A DNA stretch of 64,000 nt from JBBROS01 sp965217935 (lineage in GTDB: Bacteria; Pseudomonadota; Alphaproteobacteria; Acetobacterales; Acetobacteraceae): the NCBI GenBank assembly GCA_965217935.1, contig OZ244581.1, positions 4,588,001 to 4,652,000 on the forward strand, given 5' to 3'. Every line of letters starts with the position of its first letter. Position 1 is the stretch's first letter. The notes below the pieces were generated by a model that was given only the letters and a program-made list of their open reading frames with translations, did not search any database and had not been told where the DNA came from. A program made the position numbers and the translations under genes. This document shows positions 52,011-59,233 of the stretch, one piece after another.

Positions 52011-53711
52011 TCATTCGGGCCCACGCGCCAGCCAGGCGCGCCAGCCGCCAAGACGGGTGATCTCGACAGCCCCCGCGCAGCCGGCCGGCTCGGCAAGGAA
52101 CCCGAGGCAAGGGCCGCTCTCCAGTTCGACCGTGCCGAAGCCGAGCGGGGACGGCACGTGCGCGAGCAACGGCCCGACCGCGGCGCGCGGCAGCGCCCAG
52201 ACCTCGCCTTCAACGCGCCCGCCCTCCGCGGCGCGATACATGCCGGGCCGCGGGCCGAGCGCGTGCAGCCTGTAACCGGGAACCGTGCGCGCCGCGGCTA
52301 CGAACCGCCCGCCCGAGGCGCTAAGTTGCCCGTTCAGCGCCAGGCCGCTCATGTGCGCGCCGATGCAGAACAGCAGGATCTCGTCGGCTTGAAGGCCGTC
52401 AGGCGCCGCCGCGGGAGGGAGCGGCTGGCCGGACGCGCCCCACGTGCTTGAAAGCGCGCGGTGCAGCATGTCCGCGAGCGGCGCGAGCCGTCCCTCCGAC
52501 CAAGCCGGGCCAAGCAGCGTCACGCCGAACGGCAACCCGTCCTCCCCCAGCCCGGCCGGCGTCGCGATGGCCGCAAGGTCGCACAGGTTGGCGAAATTGG
52601 TCCAGGTCCCAAGCCGCGCGTTGGCCCCGATCGGGTCGGCCTCGACGTCGGCGAGGGTTGGGCATGGCAGCGTCGTCGGCAGCAGCAGCGCGTCATACGT
52701 GGCGAAAAGCCGCTCGGCCAGGCGGCGGGCGCGGGCGACGGCGTGGAAGGCATCGAACGCATCGACGGTCCGGCGCGCAAGCCCGCCCTCCAGGATCGTG
52801 CGGGTGACGGGATGCAGGATATCGGGTCGGCGCTCCACCACGTCGCGCAACGCCGCCGTCCGCTCGGCGACCCAGGGGCCGTCATAGAGCAGCCGGGCGA
52901 CGGACAGGAACTCGCCGATATCGACCGGCGCCGCCCCGAGCAGCGAGGCCGCGCGGGCGTAGGGGGCGGCGATCATGCCCTCGGCGGCGATGCCCGCGAC
53001 CTTGCTTGCCGCGGGCGCCTCCCCACGCCGGAGGTGCGGGAACGGGGCGCGGCGGGCATAGGGGTCCGCCTCGTCGAACCCGGCGATGACGCGCAGCGCC
53101 GCCAGCGCGTCGTCGACGCTGCGGGCAAACACCGAAATAGCGTCCACCGACCGGCAAGCCGGCACCAGCCCCCTCGTCGAGACGCTGCCAAGCGTCGGCT
53201 TCAGCCCCACCACGTTGCAGAACGCCGCCGGCGCCCGGCCTGACCCGGCGGTGTCGGTCCCCAGCGCGAACCGCGCCACGCCCGCCGCCACCGCGACCGC
53301 CGAGCCGGACGACGAGCCGCCCGGGATGCGCGCGCGGTCGAACGGGTTGCGCGGCGTGCCGTAGGGGCTGCGCGTGCCGACGAGGCCGGTGGCGAACTGG
53401 TCCATGTTGGTCTTGCCGACCAGCATGGCCCCGGCGTCGAGCAGCCGCTGCACGGCGGGGGCGGTCGCCTCCGGCATATAGGCATATCCGGGGCAGCCCG
53501 CCGTCGTCGGCAGGCCCGCGACATCGAGATTGTCCTTGACGGCGAAGGGCTGGCCCCAGAGCGGGCGCTCTCGCGGCCCCTCGGCCTCCAGCGTTTCGGC
53601 GCGGGCGATGATTCGCTCGTCCGGCAGACGGGTGATCCAGAGCGCCGGGTCGCCATAGGCCCGGTCAGCCGCGAGCGCCAGATGTGCGCTCTCAAGCGGG
53701 GCGCCAATCAT
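52011..53711 (-). CDS. atzF: Allophanate hydrolase AtzF
   Basis: 566 residues. Hydrolyses allophanate to carbon dioxide and ammonia. The amidase-signature domain has the Lys in FAVKDNLDVAG, GGSSSGSAVAVAAG and the nucleophile serine in GTDTAGSGRAPAAFC (AtzF-type, with GRAPAAF). A C-terminal domain of about 130 residues follows (from about LFCIGAHMSGLALNGQL), as in full-length AtzF, which performs the decarboxylation step. ATG 53711 overlaps the biuret hydrolase stop (ATGA); a longer upstream frame is a shadow. The pair processes biuret. Confidence 0.93.
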   Translation of the reverse strand: MIGAPLESAHLALAADRAYGDPALWITRLPDERIIARAETLEAEGPRERPLWGQPFAVKDNLDVAGLPTTAGCPGYAYMPEATAPAVQRLLDAGAMLVGKTNMDQFATGLVGTRSPYGTPRNPFDRARIPGGSSSGSAVAVAAGVARFALGTDTAGSGRAPAAFCNVVGLKPTLGSVSTRGLVPACRSVDAISVFARSVDDALAALRVIAGFDEADPYARRAPFPHLRRGEAPAASKVAGIAAEGMIAAPYARAASLLGAAPVDIGEFLSVARLLYDGPWVAERTAALRDVVERRPDILHPVTRTILEGGLARRTVDAFDAFHAVARARRLAERLFATYDALLLPTTLPCPTLADVEADPIGANARLGTWTNFANLCDLAAIATPAGLGEDGLPFGVTLLGPAWSEGRLAPLADMLHRALSSTWGASGQPLPPAAAPDGLQADEILLFCIGAHMSGLALNGQLSASGGRFVAAARTVPGYRLHALGPRPGMYRAAEGGRVEGEVWALPRAAVGPLLAHVPSPLGFGTVELESGPCLGFLAEPAGCAGAVEITRLGGWRAWLARGPE

Positions 53712-54376
53712 TGCGACAGCGCCGCCAGCACGTCGCCGGCGCTCGCGGTCCAGCCGATGATGCCGCCCTGGGCGCGCACCATCTCCAGCACGGCTTGCTT
53801 GAACGCCGGGACGTAGCTGGCCGTCGCATCCTCGACCAGCAGGCATTCATAGCCGCGGTCGTTCGCCTCGCGCATCGTGGATTGCACGCAGACCTCCGTG
53901 GTCACGCCCGCGATCAGCAGGTGGGTGATGCCGCGGATGTGCAGCAACGCTCCAAGATTGGATGCGTGGAACGCGCCCTTGCCGGGCTTGTCGACGACGA
54001 GTTCGAGCGGCGCCGGGCGAAGCTCGGGGATGATGTCCGCGCCCGGCTCGCCCGCGACCAGCAGGCGGCCCAACGGCCCCTCGTCGCCGATGCGCAGGCC
54101 AGGCGGGCCGCGCCGCCGCTTGTTGGGCGGGCAGTCGGACAGGTCCGGCTTGTGGCACTCCCGCGTGTGCACGACCGAGACCTTTGCCGCCCGCGCCCCG
54201 TCCAGAAGCGCCCGGGCGGGTTCTATCGCTGGCCGGAGCAGCGACACGTCGTTGCCGAGCGCCGCGCCGAAGCCGCCCGTCTCCAGGAAATCGCGCTGCA
54301 TGTCGATCAGCAGCAGCGCGGTCGCGTCGAGCGGGAAGGCGAAGGGGGACGGGCGCGCGCCCTTGACCTCGGGCAT
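53708..54376 (-). CDS. biuH: Biuret hydrolase (isochorismatase-like cysteine hydrolase)
   Basis: 222 residues of the isochorismatase-like family with the catalytic triad Asp25 (LLLIDMQRDF), Lys130 (VVDKPGKGAF) and Cys163 (GVTTEVCVQS). Family-specific segments resemble Rhizobium BiuH: VSLLRPAIEP, VVHTRECHKPDL, GEPGADIIPEL, STMREANDRGYECLLVED. Hydrolyses biuret to allophanate and ammonia, passed to AtzF encoded just downstream. Triuret hydrolase is a close alternative. It overlaps its neighbours by 1 and 4 bases. Confidence 0.88.
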   Translation of the reverse strand: MPEVKGARPSPFAFPLDATALLLIDMQRDFLETGGFGAALGNDVSLLRPAIEPARALLDGARAAKVSVVHTRECHKPDLSDCPPNKRRRGPPGLRIGDEGPLGRLLVAGEPGADIIPELRPAPLELVVDKPGKGAFHASNLGALLHIRGITHLLIAGVTTEVCVQSTMREANDRGYECLLVEDATASYVPAFKQAVLEMVRAQGGIIGWTASAGDVLAALSQ

Positions 54377-54747
54377 CAGCCGGGTCCGATCATCCGTGCG
54401 CCGATCTCCCGCGCGGTGGCGCCGGGGTCGGCGGCGCCCTGCGCGATCCGGCCGTCGCGCATGACGGCGATGCGGTCGGCAAGGTCGGGCAGTCCGTCGA
54501 GACCTTCGGACGCCATCAGCGCCGTGGCCCCGGCTTTGCGGGCGGCGATCCGGGCGCGCGCCTCGGCGGCATGGCCGAACGGCCGTGACGCCAGTTCCGC
54601 AGCCACGATCAGCAGCTTACGCGATCCCTGCCAACGCCTTCCCGCCAAACCGTCGACAGGAGGGGCGAGTTGACGTGCCGGATCAAGGCGGCGCCGGGCG
54701 TTGCCGGCACCATCGGCCGCGATCTCGGCGACGGACCTCATCTCCAC
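54376..54747 (-). pseudogene. ABC transporter ATPase C-terminal remnant
   Basis: 123 codons. The C-terminal about 50 residues (ARKAGATALMASEGLDGLPDLADRIAVMRDGRIAQG) match the end of the second ATPase domain of nucleoside/sugar-type ABC proteins (..ARDAGAAVLLISEDLDEILALSDRIAVM..G.I). The Walker A, signature LSGGQ and Walker B motifs are missing or unrecognisable (a decayed region GRRWQGSRKLLIVAAELASRPFG stands where they should be). A remnant of an importer that probably served the biuret/allophanate genes. The frame is still open and overlaps both neighbours. Confidence 0.7.
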
Positions 54748-55967
54748 GACGTCAAGCGCTCGACAGCCTGCGCCATGTCGGCCTCAGGCCCGCAATAGCT
54801 GAAGCGAACGTAATGAGAGCCGCGCGTCCGGTCGAAGTCGATGCCCGGCGCGGCGGCGACGCCGGTCTCGCGCAACATCCGGGCGCAGAATTCCTCGCTG
54901 TCGTTGGTGCGATGGCTGACATCGGCCCAAAGATAGAACGCGCCTTCCGCCGACGACAGCGCCGGGAACCCGGCGCCGGGCAACCCGTTCATCAGCAGTT
55001 CGCGCGAACGCGCGTACCGGGCGACGTTGGCTTGCAGTTCCTCATCGCAGTCGAGGGCGGCTTCCGCCGCGATCTGCGAGATGTGCGGCGCCGAGATGAA
55101 CAGGTTCTGCGCCAAGCCCTCGACAGGGCGCCGAAGATCATCGGGGAGCGCCATCCAGCCGACCCGCCAGCCGGTCATTCCGAAATACTTGCTGAAGCTG
55201 CCGATGACGATGGCGCTCGGGCTGAACTGCGCAGCCGTCGCCATCGTCGGGGCGCGATGAACAGACGCCGTCGAGACGCCGTCGACCGCGCCGCCGGACC
55301 CGGCGGCGGCCGGGATCGGGCGGGCGTAGCGCAGGCCGTGATAGATTTCGTCGGACACGAGGCGGACGCCCCGGGCGTCGCACCAGCGTGCCAGGGCGTG
55401 CAGTTCGTCCGCGTCGAGCACCGTGCCGGCCGGGTTGCAGGGGCTGGCGACGATGAGGCCGTCCGGCGGCGGGTCGATCTGGTCCAGGAGCGCGGGGGTC
55501 GGTTGATAGCGGTTTTCAGGCCCGGTCTCGACGATGACTGGCTCCAGGCCCAGCGCCATCAGGATGTTGACATAGGGGGGGTAGAACGGGGAGGCCAAGG
55601 CGACCCGGTCGCCCGGGTTGAACGCCGCGAGGAACGCCAGCGGAAAGGCGCCGCTGGCGCCGAGCGTTACGGCGATGCGGTGTTCCGGCACGACGACGCC
55701 ATACCAGTCAGCGTAATGCTGCCTGAGCCGGGCTCTGAGCGAGGGACGGCCAAGGGCCTCGGTGTAGCCCATCGGATCGGCTCCGCCGAGCGCTTTCGCT
55801 GCGGCGAGGCGTGCGCCGTGCGGAGCGCCGGTTCCCGGCTGCCCCACCTCCATGCGCAGCACCCGCGGCACCCCGGGCGGCAGGCTTGCGGCCCGGGCGT
55901 TGGCGGCCGAGATCACGTCCATCACCATGAACGGCGGCGCGAAGGCGCCTCGGCCGACCTTGATCAT
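54738..55967 (-). CDS. Class I/II aminotransferase
   Basis: 409-residue PLP enzyme of fold type I. PLP Lys260 lies in SFSKYFGMTGWRVGW; the substrate-carboxylate Arg is in the late HYVRFSYCGP segment, and ASPCNPAGTVL carries the conserved Asn. Compared with relatives, about 25-30 residues are inserted just before the PLP lysine segment (AGSGGAVDGVSTASVHRAPT). ATG 55967 follows the GGT stop by 2 bases, so they are co-transcribed. The substrate is unknown; it may be supplied by peptide or gamma-glutamyl cleavage. Confidence 0.88.
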   Translation of the reverse strand: MIKVGRGAFAPPFMVMDVISAANARAASLPPGVPRVLRMEVGQPGTGAPHGARLAAAKALGGADPMGYTEALGRPSLRARLRQHYADWYGVVVPEHRIAVTLGASGAFPLAFLAAFNPGDRVALASPFYPPYVNILMALGLEPVIVETGPENRYQPTPALLDQIDPPPDGLIVASPCNPAGTVLDADELHALARWCDARGVRLVSDEIYHGLRYARPIPAAAGSGGAVDGVSTASVHRAPTMATAAQFSPSAIVIGSFSKYFGMTGWRVGWMALPDDLRRPVEGLAQNLFISAPHISQIAAEAALDCDEELQANVARYARSRELLMNGLPGAGFPALSSAEGAFYLWADVSHRTNDSEEFCARMLRETGVAAAPGIDFDRTRGSHYVRFSYCGPEADMAQAVERLTSWR

Positions 55968-55969
55968 GG

Positions 55970-57403
55970 CTAGTTGCTCGCCGCCGCCAAGCCGTGCCCG
56001 CGCGGGTCGGCGGCCCAGCCGCAGGCGCTCTCGTTGCCGGGCAGATAGCGCGAGCAGGCGATGACGTCCGCCCGCCCCGGCTCGGGCACAGGCGCGGCCA
56101 TCGCGGCGTTCGTGCGAAGGGCGTTCGCCATGCCTGCCGCGACGGCCAGAGCGGCGCCCTCCTGCCCGGACCCGGCGACCGCGGCGCGGAACGCCTCGAG
56201 CGGCTCGTTCCAGGCGATCGCGGCGGCGAGCAGCGGCGGCGCGTAGGCGGCGGGCGACGCGCCCAGGACGATGCCGGTCCCGGGCGCGACCCGTCCGGTG
56301 CCGAACAGGTTGCCCATCGTGAGGTCGCACGCGACGCTGTTGCCGTCCCGGTCGAGCACCACGAAGCCGGTGCTGGCCGGCAACGGGGGCAAACTGCCGC
56401 CGGCCGGGGCCGATGCGAGCACTGCGCCCGGATCCGCCCCGCCCTGGCGCCAACGCACGGCGGCGCCGACCGCCCTCGCCTGAGCGGCGGCCTCGTTGCG
56501 CGGATTGCCGTAAAGGGCCTTGAAGGCGGCAGCGGCCGCAAGCCCGCCATCCGCCGGCGGCGGCAAAAAAGCCATGACGTCGTTGCCGGCCGCAACGCTG
56601 AGCGGCGCTGCGGCGCTCGGCACGCTCGCGCGCATCGCGTCGAGCGTGAGCGGGCCTCCGGCCAAGCGGGACGCCGCCGCGAGACGGCGAGCCAGCGCTC
56701 CTTGATACAGGTCGCCCACGCCTGCGGTGCGCAGTTGCGACAGCGTGGCGCCGAGATCGGGCTGCATGAGCCGGTCGCCTTCGGCCAGGGGCTTGCCGTT
56801 GGGGGCGAAGATGGCGCGCGCGTTCGGGTCGGCGGCGAGCGGGCCGGCGACAACGCCGAGGTCGGCGGCCAGGGCGCGGGAGACGGGGACACCGAACTTC
56901 GCCAGTTGTTCCGGGCCGGCGAGCAGGCTCTCGAACGGCAACCGGCCATAGCGGGCGTAGAGCAGGTAGAGGCCGCGGGCCAGCATCGGCGCCGCGGCGG
57001 GGCGGTCCGCGCCGGGCGGCGCCTGCGCGGGCGCCGTCGGCATGAACATGATCGCCTCCGGCCGCCCGCCCGCCGGGCCAATCTTGGCGGGGCTGTAGGC
57101 GAGGCAGGCCCCGCCCGATCCAAGCCCCGCGCGAGACGGATAGGTCACCGCCAGCGTGAAGCCGAGCGCCACCGCGGCATCGGCCGCCGAGCCGCCGCGA
57201 GCCAGGATCTCGCGAGCCTGGAGCGCGGCGCGCGGTTCGTCCGCGACGGCGGCGCCGATGAACCCGGCCAGGCGCTCAGGACCCGCAGCCGGGGCGCTGC
57301 CGCCGATGAACTGGTCCTTGAGCGACGTGAGCGAGGAGCACGCGCTGATTGAGAACAGCGCCGCGGCCGCGATAGCCGTCCTGGCGAACCTCCTACTCTG
57401 CAA
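55970..57403 (-). CDS. Gamma-glutamyltransferase-like lipoprotein with altered active-site residues
   Basis: 477 residues. Lipoprotein signal (SRRFARTAIAAAALFSISACSS) then the GGT/Ntn-hydrolase fold: GGSAADAAVALGFTLAVTYP, GLGSGGACLAYSP and, at the autocleavage site, STGFVVLDRDGNSVACDLTMGNLFGTG. In classical GGT this site begins TTHYSVVD; here the nucleophile position is Ser and the next residues differ. The Arg of the REMAP/RETAP substrate loop is replaced by Met (IMFMPTAPAQAP). Transpeptidase activity is therefore doubtful. Start TTG 57403 is supported by GGGAGGA 7 bases upstream. First gene of the five-gene operon ending in atzF. Confidence 0.8.
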   Translation of the reverse strand: MQSRRFARTAIAAAALFSISACSSLTSLKDQFIGGSAPAAGPERLAGFIGAAVADEPRAALQAREILARGGSAADAAVALGFTLAVTYPSRAGLGSGGACLAYSPAKIGPAGGRPEAIMFMPTAPAQAPPGADRPAAAPMLARGLYLLYARYGRLPFESLLAGPEQLAKFGVPVSRALAADLGVVAGPLAADPNARAIFAPNGKPLAEGDRLMQPDLGATLSQLRTAGVGDLYQGALARRLAAASRLAGGPLTLDAMRASVPSAAAPLSVAAGNDVMAFLPPPADGGLAAAAAFKALYGNPRNEAAAQARAVGAAVRWRQGGADPGAVLASAPAGGSLPPLPASTGFVVLDRDGNSVACDLTMGNLFGTGRVAPGTGIVLGASPAAYAPPLLAAAIAWNEPLEAFRAAVAGSGQEGAALAVAAGMANALRTNAAMAAPVPEPGRADVIACSRYLPGNESACGWAADPRGHGLAAASN

Positions 57404-57429
57404 CCCGCCATCCTCCCGCGCGCGACCTG

Positions 57430-57535
57430 AGCATCATTTCGCGGGACGGCTCGCCGTCACGACGCGAAAGATGATGAGTGTTCAAAGACTCCCAAGCAGA
57501 CCTTCACGGCATAAGCCGCGCACGTCTGCTTAGGG
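57430..57535. repeat. Two-hairpin dispersed repeat, family A copy 3
   Basis: First hairpin arms GCATCATTTCGCG and CGCGAAAGATGATG (compensated relative to copy 1: GTCAT/ATGAC versus ATCAT/ATGAT). The second hairpin is imperfect: CCCAAGCAGACCTTCACGGC, ATAA loop, then GCCGCGCACGTCTGCTTAGG. It occupies the promoter region between divergent ggt-like and dsbA-like genes. Confidence 0.8.
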
Positions 57536-57606
57536 CGTGCCATAGCGGCGTTCGCCCGCAGCGGCAACCGGTGGTAGGATCATGCATTCCGAGCCGAGGA
57601 TTGATC

Positions 57607-58329
57607 ATGCGCCCGTTCGCTGCCCTGCTTTCGCTCTGTCTGCTCGCGACCCCGGCGCTCGCCGACCCGCTCACCCCGGCCCAGCGCGACGCCGTGGTGC
57701 AGACGCTTCGCGAGGCGCTGGTGCACGACCCGTCGATCCTGAGGGACGCGCTGGCGGCGCTGCAGGCCGATGAGCAGAAGCGGCAGGACCAGGCGGCGAA
57801 GGACAAGCTGGCGCAACTCGGGCCGCAACTGGCGCTGCCGGCAGACCCGGTCGAGGGCAATCCGGCCGGCGACGTCACCATCGTCGAGTTCTACGACACG
57901 CGCTGCCCGTATTGCCGGCACGTGGAACCGGTGATCGCCGAGCTGTTGCAATCCGATCCGCAGATCAGGTTCGTGAAGAAGGACCTGCCGATCCTCGGTC
58001 CGGCGAGCCAGCTTGAGAGCCGCGCCTTGCTGGCCGCGCAGCAGCAGGGAGGCTATTTCAAGCTGCAGCGCCTGGTCATGCAGGCGGGCGGCACGCCCAC
58101 CACAAACTCATTGCGCGACTTGGCGGACCAGGCAGGGCTTGATGGCGCGCGGATGCTGCGCGACATGAATGACCCGGCGATCACGGCGCGGCTGAAGGCA
58201 AACCTGGCGCTCGCAAAACAGATCGGCATCGAGGGCACCCCCGCCTTCGTCGTCGGCGAGCAGCTCATCCCCGGCGCCGCCGACATCGCCGACCTGCGGC
58301 GGGCCGTGGCAACGGCGCGTTCGAACTGA
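57607..58329 (+). CDS. Periplasmic DsbA-family disulfide oxidoreductase
   Basis: 240 residues. Sec signal peptide (RPFAALLSLCLLATPALA), an N-terminal helical extension rich in Ala/Gln/Lys, and a thioredoxin-fold DsbA domain with active site Cys100-Pro-Tyr-Cys103 (YDTRCPYCRHVEP) and the cis-proline loop IEGTPAFVVG. It resembles BdbD/Com1-type proteins of Alphaproteobacteria. ATG 57607 has GAGGA 7 bases upstream; a longer frame lacks the signal peptide. Likely oxidises or isomerises envelope proteins. Confidence 0.92.
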   Translation: MRPFAALLSLCLLATPALADPLTPAQRDAVVQTLREALVHDPSILRDALAALQADEQKRQDQAAKDKLAQLGPQLALPADPVEGNPAGDVTIVEFYDTRCPYCRHVEPVIAELLQSDPQIRFVKKDLPILGPASQLESRALLAAQQQGGYFKLQRLVMQAGGTPTTNSLRDLADQAGLDGARMLRDMNDPAITARLKANLALAKQIGIEGTPAFVVGEQLIPGAADIADLRRAVATARSN

Positions 58330-58357
58330 CGCCCAACACCCTATCCGGAGCTGAACC

Positions 58358-59233
58358 ATGCCTGACACGACCGAGTATACCCCGCCTGAGATCTGGACCT
58401 GGAACCAGGGCAACGGCGGCAAGTTCGCGAACATCAACCGCCCGGTGGCTGGCGCGACGCACGAAAAGGACCTGCCGGTCGGGCGCCACCCGCTGCAGCT
58501 CTACTCGCTGGCCACCCCGAACGGCGTGAAAGTGACGGTGATGCTGGAGGAGCTGCTGGAGCAGGGCCATGCGGGCGCGGAGTATGACGCCTGGCTGATC
58601 CGCATCGGCGAGGGCGACCAGTTCGGCACCGGCTTCGTGGCGGTCAACCCGAACTCCAAAATCCCGGCGCTGATGGACCGCAGTGGGCCGGCGCCGATCA
58701 GGGTGTTCGAATCAGGCTCGATCCTGGTCTACCTGGCCGAGAAATTCGGGGCCTTCCTGCCGAAAGAAGCGGCGCCGCGGGCCGAGTGCCTGTCGTGGCT
58801 GTTCTGGCAGATGGGGGCCGGGCCTTATTTGGGCGGCGGCTTCGGCCATTTCTACGCCTATGCGCCCACCAAGATCGAGTACGCGATCGACCGGTTCTCG
58901 ATGGAGGTGAAGCGCCAGCTCGACGTGCTGGACCGGCGCCTGGCGGAGAGTCAATTCTTGGCGGGGCCGGACTACACCATCGCCGACATGGCGGTCTGGC
59001 CCTGGTACGGCGCACTGGCGGCCGGCCAGCTCTACGGCGAGTCGGCCAAGTTCCTGCAAGTTCAGGAGTATAAGAACCTGCAGCGTTGGGTCGAACGGGT
59101 CGGATCGCGCCCGGCCGTGCAGCGCGGGCGCATGGTGAACCGGGTCTCCGGGGAGCCGTCGTCGCAGTTGCACGAACGCCATGACGCCGGAGATTTCGCG
59201 ACCAAGACGCAGGACAAGGCCGGCGGCGGCTGA
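58358..59233 (+). CDS. yghU: YghU-type glutathione S-transferase (disulfide-bond reductase)
   Basis: 291 residues of the YghU/YfcG Nu-class GST group. A long N-terminal extension (PEIWTWNQGNGGKFANINRPVAG) is diagnostic. The thioredoxin-like domain follows with GFVAVNPNSKIPALMD and the glutathione-binding ESGSILVYLAEKFG, and the all-helical domain with FLAGPDYTIADMAVWPWYG. The family has glutathione-disulfide reductase activity. GGAG lies upstream of ATG 58358. It overlaps the start of the acylase gene by 53 bases. Confidence 0.93.
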   Translation: MPDTTEYTPPEIWTWNQGNGGKFANINRPVAGATHEKDLPVGRHPLQLYSLATPNGVKVTVMLEELLEQGHAGAEYDAWLIRIGEGDQFGTGFVAVNPNSKIPALMDRSGPAPIRVFESGSILVYLAEKFGAFLPKEAAPRAECLSWLFWQMGAGPYLGGGFGHFYAYAPTKIEYAIDRFSMEVKRQLDVLDRRLAESQFLAGPDYTIADMAVWPWYGALAAGQLYGESAKFLQVQEYKNLQRWVERVGSRPAVQRGRMVNRVSGEPSSQLHERHDAGDFATKTQDKAGGG

